Shown: positions 1 to 5,543 of the stretch, piece after piece | Position numbering within the stretch: the stretch's first letter is position 1 | Layout: every line of letters starts with the position of its first letter | NCBI GenBank assembly: GCA_949286645.1 | Contig: CASEDN010000070.1 | Location: 1-9,733, forward strand | Origin: an uncultured bacterium | GTDB lineage: Bacteria > Bacillota_I > Bacilli_A > RF39 > UBA660 | Length of the DNA: 9,733 nucleotides | Direction of reading: 5' to 3' | Made by a program: the position numbers and the translations under genes | The notes under the pieces: generated by a model | The model's database searches: none | What the model was told of the DNA's origin: nothing | The model's input: only the letters and a program-made list of their open reading frames with translations

Positions 1-126
1 AATACAACTTATTCAACTACATATATTTCTAAAGAAGAAATAGAAAATTATATTATAGATAATAATATTAAAATGACATTAAATAGCAATTTTAAACTAT
101 ATGATGAAACAACTTGGAAAATATAA
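1..126 (+). CDS. C-terminal end of an unknown protein (5' truncated)
   Basis: Frame 1 is open from the first base of the window to a TAA at 124-126, giving 41 residues that end ...DETTWKI. The start lies outside the window. The piece is polar and rich in Asn, Ile, Thr and Lys (it contains YISKEEIENYIID), has no membrane segment, and I do not recognise the family. It precedes cotE by about 100 bases and has no clear terminator after it, so some readthrough into cotE is possible. The codon style matches the neighbours. The call rests only on the open frame and its orientation. Confidence 0.5.
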   Translation, partial: NTTYSTTYISKEEIENYIIDNNIKMTLNSNFKLYDETTWKI

Positions 127-182
127 AATATTTGTAATATCTGTATAGATATAATTATTTCTTTATATGTCTATTATTCAGT

Positions 183-210
183 ACTTTTTTAGTGATAAAA
201 GCATAGACTA
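183..210 (+). promoter_or_regulatory. Possible sigma-K-like promoter of cotE
   Basis: CATAGACTA at 202-210 fits the sporulation sigma-K -10 pattern CATAnnnTA. An AC at 183-184 stands 17 bases upstream, matching the minimal sigma-K -35. In Bacillus subtilis cotE is known to be read from sigma-E and sigma-K promoters, so the position makes sense. The motif is short and the implied start (about 216-217) falls within the SD, so this is only a candidate. Confidence 0.27.
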
Positions 211-214
211 AATT

Positions 215-223
215 AGAGGAGGG
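215..223 (+). promoter_or_regulatory. Strong ribosome binding site of cotE
   Basis: AGAGGAGGG ends 6 bases before the ATG at 230. It is a long match to the anti-SD and fixes the cotE start. Confidence 0.85.
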
Positions 224-229
224 AAACGC

Positions 230-763
230 ATGGCAACTTTTAAAGAAATAGTAACAAAAGCAGTTATTGGTAAAGGTAAGAAACAATTTACTGATAACTT
301 ATCATTACAAGTAACTAATAACCCTAATACAATTCTTGGCTGTTGGGTGATTAATCATAATTTTAGTGGTACTTTTTCAAATGGAGCAGTTACCATTAAT
401 GGAAGTTATGATATTAATATTTGGTATTCTTATGATAATGATACTAAAACTGAAGTTTTAAAAGATACTAAAAACTATACTGAAACTATTAATGTTCAAG
501 GAAATTCTGATACAGAAAATGAAGAAGTAATCATTAGAAGTTTAAGTGGTCCAAGTTGTAGTAAAGCAGAGATTGTTGATAATGCTATTAACTGTACTAT
601 AGATAAAACTCTAGGTATAGAATTAGTTGGAGATACTAAAGTTCGTATCAATACCTTAGATGAAGTTGATGATTGGGAAGAAATAATGGATAGTGATGCT
701 ACTATTGATGAGAGAATAGATGAAGAAGTAAAAGAAGACTATCTAGATAATCCCACTGAGTAG
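230..763 (+). CDS. cotE: Outer spore coat morphogenetic protein CotE
   Basis: CotE homologue of 177 residues, close to the roughly 180 of the Bacillus subtilis protein. CotE forms the layer between the inner and outer spore coat and recruits outer-coat proteins to the forespore surface in the mother cell. Visible family marks are the N-terminal EIVTKAVIGKGKK (6-18), ILGCWVINH (35-43), YDINIWYSYDNDTKTEV (60-76), LVGDTKV (132-138) and a strongly acidic tail from about 144. It has no signal peptide or membrane segment, as expected for a mother-cell cytosolic protein. The ATG at 230 has an excellent SD. The gene looks monocistronic: a strong terminator follows (785-828). Its presence implies that the organism, or a recent ancestor, makes coated endospores. 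The recognition rests on motif similarity recalled from the family and is strong. Confidence 0.9.
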   Translation: MATFKEIVTKAVIGKGKKQFTDNLSLQVTNNPNTILGCWVINHNFSGTFSNGAVTINGSYDINIWYSYDNDTKTEVLKDTKNYTETINVQGNSDTENEEVIIRSLSGPSCSKAEIVDNAINCTIDKTLGIELVGDTKVRINTLDEVDDWEEIMDSDATIDERIDEEVKEDYLDNPTE

Positions 764-784
764 ACTAATTATAATTAATAGTTC

Positions 785-828
785 ATAAAGACTGTTAACA
801 AAAAAAGGTTGACAGTCTTTATCTTTTT
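785..828 (+). terminator. Intrinsic terminator of cotE
   Basis: A 15-bp stem pairs 785-799 with 808-822, with one G-U wobble (796/811) and an 8-base A-rich loop (800-807). A CTTTTTAT tract follows at 823-830. It lies 21 bases after the cotE stop. The right arm also contains the -35 box of the next promoter. Confidence 0.88.
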
Positions 829-837
829 ATGTATAAT
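809..837 (+). promoter_or_regulatory. Consensus sigma-A promoter of the rpsP operon
   Basis: TTGACA (809-814) and TATAAT (832-837) are both perfect consensus hexamers with an optimal 17-base spacer. Transcription should start near 844, leaving a leader of about 24 bases before the rpsP ATG. The -35 hexamer lies inside the right arm of the cotE terminator stem. Confidence 0.9.
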
Positions 838-867
838 TATAACAGTAAAAAGAAAGGAGCGATAATT

Positions 868-1149
868 ATGGCAGTTAAATTAAGATTAATGAGAATGGGA
901 GCTAAGAAAAGACCATTCTATCGTATAGTTGCAACAGATTCAAGAAGTAGAAGAGATGGAGAATATTTAGAATTAGTAGGTACTTATAATCCTATAAGTA
1001 GTGAAAAAGATGTTAAAATTAATGAAGAAGTTGCTCTTAAATGGTTAAATAATGGAGCAATACCATCTGATACTGTTAGAAGTCTATTCAAAGATGCAGG
1101 TATTATGAAAAAATTTGCTGAATCTAAAGATAAAAAGGAAACAAAATAA
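868..1149 (+). CDS. rpsP: 30S ribosomal protein S16
   Basis: Ribosomal protein S16 of the small subunit, 93 residues against about 90 in Bacillus subtilis. It binds 16S rRNA and helps the 30S body assemble. The sequence begins with the typical MAVKLRLMRMGAKKRPFYR, followed by IVATDSRSRRDG and ELVGTYNP, and ends in a Lys/Glu-rich tail. The start is the ATG at 868, with AGAAAGGAG at 851-859. An in-frame ATG at 829 lies upstream of the expected transcription start, between the promoter hexamers, and cannot be used by this promoter. The stop shares one base with the khpA start (TAATG), so the two are translationally coupled, as expected from the rpsP-khpA pair in Bacilli. Confidence 0.97.
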   Translation: MAVKLRLMRMGAKKRPFYRIVATDSRSRRDGEYLELVGTYNPISSEKDVKINEEVALKWLNNGAIPSDTVRSLFKDAGIMKKFAESKDKKETK

Positions 1150-1397
1150 TGACTTTAGTAGAATTAACAGAAAAGATAATTAAAAATATCGTAAAGGATG
1201 AAGATGCTGTATCTGTAAAAGAATTTCCTAGTGAAAATGATAAGGAAATAATTATAGAAGTACTAGTATCAGACTCTGATATCGGTAGAGTTATCGGTAA
1301 GAATGGTAGAACTGCTAATGCCATTAGAACTCTAGTACAGGCTAGTAGTGCTTTAAAAGATAACAAATACGTTAAAATTAATATTGATAAGTTTTAG
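1149..1397 (+). CDS. khpA: KH-domain RNA-binding protein KhpA (YlqC family)
   Basis: Small single-KH-domain protein of 82 residues, the usual length of the family. KhpA works with KhpB (Jag/EloR) as an RNA-binding pair that affects cell division and elongation in streptococci. The RNA-gripping GxxG loop is visible as GKNG at 50-53 within IGRVIGKNGRTANAIR (45-60). The ATG overlaps the rpsP stop by one base, and AAGGA about 10 bases upstream lies inside rpsP. Its neighbour rpsP matches the Bacilli order. In Bacillus subtilis this locus continues with ylqD, rimM, trmD and rplS, none of which follow here. The stop is TAG, and it lies in the left arm of a possible hairpin. Confidence 0.93.
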   Translation: MTLVELTEKIIKNIVKDEDAVSVKEFPSENDKEIIIEVLVSDSDIGRVIGKNGRTANAIRTLVQASSALKDNKYVKINIDKF

Positions 1398-1427
1398 GGG
1401 TTACTTAAGGTAATCCTTTTATGTTTT
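1396..1427 (+). terminator. Possible weak terminator or attenuator after khpA
   Basis: A 9-bp stem pairs 1396-1404 (AGGGGTTAC) with 1410-1418 (GTAATCCTT), with two G-U pairs and a 5-base loop. T-rich sequence follows at 1417-1427, interrupted by ATG. It overlaps the khpA stop and ends just before the SD of the next gene, so it may reduce rather than stop transcription. Confidence 0.45.
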
Positions 1428-1438
1428 GGGGGAAGAGT

Positions 1439-2377
1439 ATGGATTATAGTTATGATGTAATTAGAAGTGAATTAATAGATATCTATAGTGATATTAAAAA
1501 ATATAAATATCTTAAAAAGAATTATTATGATTATAGAAGACTCTTATTAACTTTAAGTGATACTAAGAAAAAAGATAATAATGGTCCTTTAAGATATTTA
1601 TCTAATGATGAGATTTTATCTTTAGTAAGTAAGTATCTAGATAGTTATTTTAATTGTTATACTAAAGACTTTGCTAAAACACCTATTTTTATGTATGATG
1701 TTGATACGTTAATAAAATATTCTAATGCAAGTGATGAAGAAAAACTTAATGATGAGTTTAAATATATTTCTCTAACTAAAGAAGAAGCAGAAGACTTACT
1801 TATCGCTAAAGGAGTAACAGACTTTGTCTTTAATGATATAAAAGTCGTAAACTATAAGAATATTTCAACTTCTTTAAACATTTCTCATGAATATATTCAT
1901 AAAATTCATAATGATAATAGCAATTATAAATATACAGAAGAGTGGTTTATCTTTAGTGAATATTTAGCTTATTATAATGAACTATTATTTAAAGAATATT
2001 TAGAGTCTTTAGGATATAAATCAGACGTTTCTATCGCTATTAATAGCAATTTAATTACAACAAGGGGGCAAATAAAACTCTTTGAATTAATGGATGAGTT
2101 ATATCATGGTAAAAATATTAGTTTAAAAGATTTAAGAATAATAGATACAAGTATGGAATTAGATAATGTTCCTTTGTTTGATTATCCCCATATAATTGCT
2201 TATCTAGCAAGTATTACCAAATATGAAGATACTAAAAACTTATCACTATCTAGTAGAACTAAAGAATTAAATGAATTATTAAAAGTAAATATTAATAAGA
2301 GTGTTATGAGAGAAAATTATCTTGATATTAACGATGGTGATACAGTAAAAAGACTTATAATGAATTTTAATAAATAA
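1439..2377 (+). CDS. Uncharacterised HExxH-motif protein, putative cytosolic zinc metalloprotease
   Basis: Protein of 312 residues that I cannot assign to a named family. It contains SHEYIH, an HExxH zinc-binding motif with His150, Glu151 and His154, and a downstream SEYLAYYNE whose Glu174 is placed (19 residues after the second His) where gluzincins carry their third ligand. That suggests a zinc peptidase, but the activity is inference. There is no signal peptide or membrane segment, so it should be cytosolic. The N-terminal part (1-60) is rich in Tyr, Lys and Asp and probably helical. The ATG at 1439 is preferred because GGGGGAAG stands just upstream. An in-frame ATG at 1421 would add six residues, but it has only a weak AAGG site and lies in the T-rich tail of a hairpin. 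The gene follows khpA with no clear promoter of its own, so it is probably read from the rpsP promoter. Confidence 0.78.
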   Translation: MDYSYDVIRSELIDIYSDIKKYKYLKKNYYDYRRLLLTLSDTKKKDNNGPLRYLSNDEILSLVSKYLDSYFNCYTKDFAKTPIFMYDVDTLIKYSNASDEEKLNDEFKYISLTKEEAEDLLIAKGVTDFVFNDIKVVNYKNISTSLNISHEYIHKIHNDNSNYKYTEEWFIFSEYLAYYNELLFKEYLESLGYKSDVSIAINSNLITTRGQIKLFELMDELYHGKNISLKDLRIIDTSMELDNVPLFDYPHIIAYLASITKYEDTKNLSLSSRTKELNELLKVNINKSVMRENYLDINDGDTVKRLIMNFNK

Positions 2378-2389
2378 TATTAAAGCTTA

Positions 2390-2418
2390 TTGTCTAAAAG
2401 TAAAAAATATATTATACT
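2390..2418 (+). promoter_or_regulatory. Sigma-A promoter of cdsA-rseP
   Basis: TTGTCT (2390-2395) and TATACT (2413-2418) are separated by 17 bases, each close to consensus. Transcription would start near 2425, leaving a leader of about 20 bases that carries GGAGG at 2431-2435. Confidence 0.65.
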
Positions 2419-2445
2419 TATTATAAGATTGGAGGTAGTGCTAAC

Positions 2446-3249
2446 ATGAAAAAACGTGTAATAAGTGCTATTATTATGATATTAATATTTGTACCATTAT
2501 TACTTATAGGAGGTATTCCTTTTGCAATACTTATGACTTTCCTTGCAGTAGGAGCAATGTATGAGTTAATAACTATAAGAGAAAAGAAAAAAGAGTTTCC
2601 TACTTTAATGAAAATAATATCATATTTATTAATTATATTTTCTATAATTTTAACTTATAATCAAAATATATTTAGTTATAATATGAGTTACCATTTAATA
2701 AGTTTTATAGTTCTATTATTTCTTTTACCTATATTACTTAAAGATAAGAAAGAAATGGATTATGATATTAATGATGCTTTGTATTTAATAGGTTCACTTC
2801 TTTTTATAAATATCTCCTTTAATTTAATATTAGTAGTTAGAAATTATAGTCTTAATTATTTAATTTATTTACTACTTATAACAGTAATAACAGATACTTT
2901 TGCTCTTATAACAGGTATGTATATAGGTAAAAATAAACTATTACCAAGCATCAGTCCTCATAAGACAATAGAAGGTTTTATAGGTGGAGTCTTAATGGGA
3001 ACTTTTGTAGCAACTACATTTTATTATACAGTAATAGATTCAGGTATTTCTTTAGCAATATTGATACTAACAACATTATTCTTAGCAGTTGTAGGACAAC
3101 TTGGTGATTTAGTATTTTCATCTATTAAAAGAACATTTAATGTTAAAGATTTTTCTAATCTTATTCCTGGACATGGAGGTATACTAGATCGTTTAGATAG
3201 TCTAATTTTTGTAATTTTAGCATTTATATTAGTAATGGGATTAATTTAG
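2446..3249 (+). CDS. cdsA: Phosphatidate cytidylyltransferase
   Basis: Integral membrane enzyme that converts phosphatidic acid and CTP to CDP-diacylglycerol, the precursor of phosphatidylglycerol and other phospholipids. At 267 residues it has the normal family length. Several hydrophobic segments fill the protein. The C-terminal signature of the family is intact: a GDL-x-SSIKR stretch, then KDFSNLIPGHGGILDRLD with His243, Gly244, Gly245, Asp248 and Arg249. The ATG at 2446 has GGAGG 10 bases upstream. It precedes rseP by 8 bases, and the rseP SD overlaps the cdsA TAG stop, so the two form an operon. In Bacillus subtilis dxr lies between cdsA and rasP, and uppS lies upstream; neither is here. 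Confidence 0.96.
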   Translation: MKKRVISAIIMILIFVPLLLIGGIPFAILMTFLAVGAMYELITIREKKKEFPTLMKIISYLLIIFSIILTYNQNIFSYNMSYHLISFIVLLFLLPILLKDKKEMDYDINDALYLIGSLLFINISFNLILVVRNYSLNYLIYLLLITVITDTFALITGMYIGKNKLLPSISPHKTIEGFIGGVLMGTFVATTFYYTVIDSGISLAILILTTLFLAVVGQLGDLVFSSIKRTFNVKDFSNLIPGHGGILDRLDSLIFVILAFILVMGLI

Positions 3250-3257
3250 GAGGCAAC

Positions 3258-4292
3258 ATGGTTACATTAATATTATTTATAATCTTACTTGGTTCAATTA
3301 TTTTTATTCATGAAGGAGGACACTTCTTATTTGCTAAATTAACAGGAATATATGTTTATGAATTTGCTCTTGGTATGGGTCCTAAACTATTTAGTTTTAA
3401 AAAAGGAGAGACAGTATATTCTTTAAGAGCGATTCCTATAGGAGGTTTTTGTCAGTTAGCTGGAGAAGAGGGAGAAGAGGAAGACCTACCAAAAGATAGA
3501 ACACTTCCTGGTAAGAAGCCCTGGCAAAAATTTTTAGTAATGTTTTTTGGAGCAGGGTTTAACTTTATCTCTGCTATCTTAGTGTTATTCTTTATTTCAT
3601 TAGTTTGGGGAGCAACCTCAACAGAACCAATTTTATCTAGTGTAGAAAAGGGAACACCAGCTTATGAGGCAGGACTTAGAAAAGGTGATGAAATATTAGA
3701 AATTAATGGTCATGATATTTGGACTATAGATGATATATCACTTTATTTAACAATTGCCGATACTAATGAAGCGACTGAGTTTAAAATAAAAGATAAAAAT
3801 GACAATGTAGAAACATATAAAATAAAACCTGAAAAGACTAAGGTTGATGGCGAAGAAAGATATCTTTATGGTATTGGTATGGTAGGAGAAGAACAAGATG
3901 GTTTTCTAGCTTCTCTAAAATATACAGTAGTTAAAACAGGATCTTTATTTAAACAGATGGGTGTTACTTTATTAAATTTATTTACTGGAGGAATTCATTT
4001 AAATCAGTTAAGTGGACCTGTAGGAATATATGAAGTAGTGGGATCTCAAGCAAGTGGGGGAATAGCTAGTTTACTTTATTTATTCTCATTCTTATCAATA
4101 AATGTAGGTTTTATTAATTTATTACCATTACCAGCTTTTGATGGAGGACATATTTTATTTATCATTATAGAAAAGATTAAGGGAAGTCCTGTTAAGCCTG
4201 AGACAGAAGCTAAATTTCACGCCGTAGGATTATTCTTATTAATGTTATTAATGATATATGTAACATTTAACGATATATTGAGATTATTTTAA
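3258..4292 (+). CDS. rseP: RseP/RasP-type site-2 intramembrane zinc metalloprotease
   Basis: Membrane-embedded protease that cuts transmembrane segments of substrates such as anti-sigma factors, cleaved signal peptides and division proteins. The zinc site is visible as HEGGH (His18, Glu19, His22) in the first membrane helix. The third ligand is in NLLPLPAFDGGH, with Asp295. A single PDZ domain spans about 120-205 (GTPAYEAGLRKGDEILEING at 132-151), and further membrane segments lie at about 92-116, 270-300 and 322-340. Its 344 residues are shorter than Bacillus RasP (about 420) but fit compact single-PDZ members. AGGAGG at 3248-3253 overlaps the cdsA stop and sits 4 bases before the ATG. The gene ends inside a strong hairpin terminator. 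The substrate is unknown. Confidence 0.95.
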   Translation: MVTLILFIILLGSIIFIHEGGHFLFAKLTGIYVYEFALGMGPKLFSFKKGETVYSLRAIPIGGFCQLAGEEGEEEDLPKDRTLPGKKPWQKFLVMFFGAGFNFISAILVLFFISLVWGATSTEPILSSVEKGTPAYEAGLRKGDEILEINGHDIWTIDDISLYLTIADTNEATEFKIKDKNDNVETYKIKPEKTKVDGEERYLYGIGMVGEEQDGFLASLKYTVVKTGSLFKQMGVTLLNLFTGGIHLNQLSGPVGIYEVVGSQASGGIASLLYLFSFLSINVGFINLLPLPAFDGGHILFIIIEKIKGSPVKPETEAKFHAVGLFLLMLLMIYVTFNDILRLF

Positions 4293-4326
4293 AACAGTGC
4301 TGATAATTATTAGCACTGTTTTAAAA
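4287..4326. terminator. Bidirectional terminator between rseP and the lipoprotein gene
   Basis: An 18-bp inverted repeat pairs 4287-4304 with 4309-4326 around an AATT loop, with one G-T mismatch that pairs as a wobble on the + strand transcript. Its core is ACAGTGCT/AGCACTGT, flanked by AAAA and TTTT on both sides, so it can end transcripts from either direction. It overlaps the rseP stop and lies just beyond the TAA of the leftward gene. Confidence 0.88.
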
Positions 4327-4330
4327 TTTA

Positions 4331-5218
4331 TTAATTATTATGGTATAATTCTTCTTTAATATTATCTAGATTTTGATTCATTAATGTAATATAATCAGTT
4401 TCTGTTTCTCTTTGTTCATCATTTAAAACTATTATTCTATTAGAATTAATAATTTCTAAACTATTTGGATAAGTATTAATTAAATTTTGAACATTGTTAG
4501 AACTCTTTATATCTTTATAACTAAATATTTTTGTAATATAACCATTCTCTACTAAATCACGAATTTCCACTAAATCTTTTTCACTTGTGTCATCATTTAA
4601 AATATATACTTTAACACCATATTTTTCTAAAAATTTATAATTATTATCAGTTGCAACAATAGTTTTATAAGGTGCACTTTCAACTGCTAGTCTAATATCA
4701 GCGTCTAGTTCTGAAATATCAACTTTCAATTTCTCATAATTTTCATCAATTTCTTCTTTTAAATAATTATTTTCTATATATTCTTTCAAACCAATTCTAA
4801 CATTTTGACTCATCATTAACATAAATGATGGATCAAGCCATACTTCTTTCATATTATAATCATTATCAAGAACATAAGAACTATCAATTATTTTTAAGTC
4901 TTTATTATAATCAAGCAACTCAACAGCAAGTTTCCTTTCTCTATCAACTAATCCTGTATAGATAAATAGGTCTTTACTAGCAAAGTCTCTTTTTTGTTTA
5001 TTAGTAAATTCATAATCATTAACGTCGACACCATCAGGATAAATATTACTAACCTTAGCATGATCTCCATAAAGCCTTTCTATAATATATTCATTAGGAT
5101 AATTAGTAGCAACTATTTCAATATCCTCCATATCATCACTTTTACAACCTGTAGTAGTAAATAAAATTGCCACACCTAGTAAAGCAATCTTACCTAATTT
5201 TTTTATACTTCTTTTCAT
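4331..5218 (-). CDS. Lipoprotein of the metal ABC-transporter binding (ZnuA/TroA) family with lost metal ligands
   Basis: Predicted lipoprotein of 295 residues. It has a basic N-terminus, a hydrophobic segment (11-20) and a slightly weak lipobox TTGC with Cys25. The rest resembles ZnuA/TroA/AdcA solute-binding proteins: VATNYPNEYIIERLYGD (36-52), NIYPDGVDVNDYE (58-70), KDLFIYTGL (82-90), VWLDP (126-130) and FLEKYGV (196-202). In that family three His and one Asp/Glu bind Zn or Mn. Here the PH before DYE is VN (66-67), the His before VWLDP is Glu125, and no His lies near FLEKYGV. The whole protein has only His53 and His293, neither at a ligand position. It may bind something else, use acidic ligands, or have a non-transport role. 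The ATG at 5218 has GAGGAG 7 bases upstream, inside yidD, which it overlaps by 29 bases. No permease or ATPase gene is nearby. Confidence 0.8.
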   Translation of the reverse strand: MKRSIKKLGKIALLGVAILFTTTGCKSDDMEDIEIVATNYPNEYIIERLYGDHAKVSNIYPDGVDVNDYEFTNKQKRDFASKDLFIYTGLVDRERKLAVELLDYNKDLKIIDSSYVLDNDYNMKEVWLDPSFMLMMSQNVRIGLKEYIENNYLKEEIDENYEKLKVDISELDADIRLAVESAPYKTIVATDNNYKFLEKYGVKVYILNDDTSEKDLVEIRDLVENGYITKIFSYKDIKSSNNVQNLINTYPNSLEIINSNRIIVLNDEQRETETDYITLMNQNLDNIKEELYHNN

Positions 5219-5438
5219 TCTTTTTCTCCTCTCTAATAACTGGGTCATATCCATATCTTGCTCCAGGATGGCATCTTAAGATTCTTTTAAAACCCATAAA
5301 ACATCCCTTTATGGAACCATATTCTTCTATCGCTTCGATAGTATAATTAGAACAAGTAGGATAAAAATGACAAGCCCCATGACTTGCTAACGGCATCTTT
5401 TGATAAAGACGAATTAAACTAATTAAGATTCTCTTCAT
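5190..5438 (-). CDS. yidD: Membrane protein insertion efficiency factor YidD
   Basis: Small YidD-family protein of 82 residues that assists insertion of membrane proteins by YidC and associates with the inner face of the membrane through an amphipathic N-terminal helix. The family core is clear: CHFYPTCSNYTIEAIEEYG, then GFKRILRCHPG and YGYDPV. The usual CxFxPTCSxY and RCHP motifs are intact. The ATG at 5438 is chosen because AGGTG stands 7 bases upstream; a GTG nine bases earlier (5447) has no SD and would lie almost at the predicted transcript start. It is the first gene of a leftward pair, and the lipoprotein gene starts 29 bases before its stop, in another frame. In other bacteria yidD often sits with rnpA and yidC, which are not in this window. 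Confidence 0.94.
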   Translation of the reverse strand: MKRILISLIRLYQKMPLASHGACHFYPTCSNYTIEAIEEYGSIKGCFMGFKRILRCHPGARYGYDPVIREEKKNEKKYKKIR

Positions 5439-5455
5439 ATTTAACACCTAAAAAT

Positions 5456-5484
5456 ATTGTACTATAAAAAGCTTTCTTAATCAA
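5456..5484 (-). promoter_or_regulatory. Sigma-A promoter of yidD-lipoprotein operon
   Basis: On the minus strand, TTGATT (5484-5479) and TACAAT (5461-5456) are separated by 17 bases. The predicted start is about 5449, so the leader would be only about 11 bases, with the SD AGGTG at its very 5' end. Confidence 0.65.
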
Positions 5485-5514
5485 ATATCATGCTGCATTT
5501 TTTTAAATAAGTTG

Positions 5515-5520
5515 TATAAT
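5515..5520 (+). promoter_or_regulatory. Probable -10 box of the gene at 5544
   Basis: TATAAT at 5515-5520 lies 24 bases before the ATG, a suitable distance for a short leader. I see no convincing -35 hexamer at 16-18 bases upstream. It is divergent from the yidD promoter, in a 105-base intergenic region. Confidence 0.45.
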
Positions 5521-5543
5521 ATATAGCCAAGAGGGTGATGCAG

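Noticed and set aside
137..152. Hairpin ATATCT/AGATAT as terminator of the first partial gene
   Set aside because: Only six mostly A-T pairs and no proper T tract; too weak to call.
132..155. Sigma-A promoter TTGTAA...TATAAT before cotE
   Set aside because: The spacer is only 12 bases, too short, and no better -35 is found at 16-18 bases.
829..867. Upstream ATG adding 13 residues to S16
   Set aside because: It falls between the promoter hexamers, upstream of the expected transcription start, has no SD, and S16 proteins begin with the MAVKLRL-like sequence at 868.
1124..1366. Open frame on the - strand across rpsP and khpA
   Set aside because: It lies antisense to khpA, which has a clear KH domain; its hydrophobic product is the usual shadow of AT-rich coding DNA and it has no gene-like context.
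1421..1438. Six-residue longer start for the HExxH protein
   Set aside because: Its SD is weak and distant, while GGGGGAAG sits right before the ATG at 1439.
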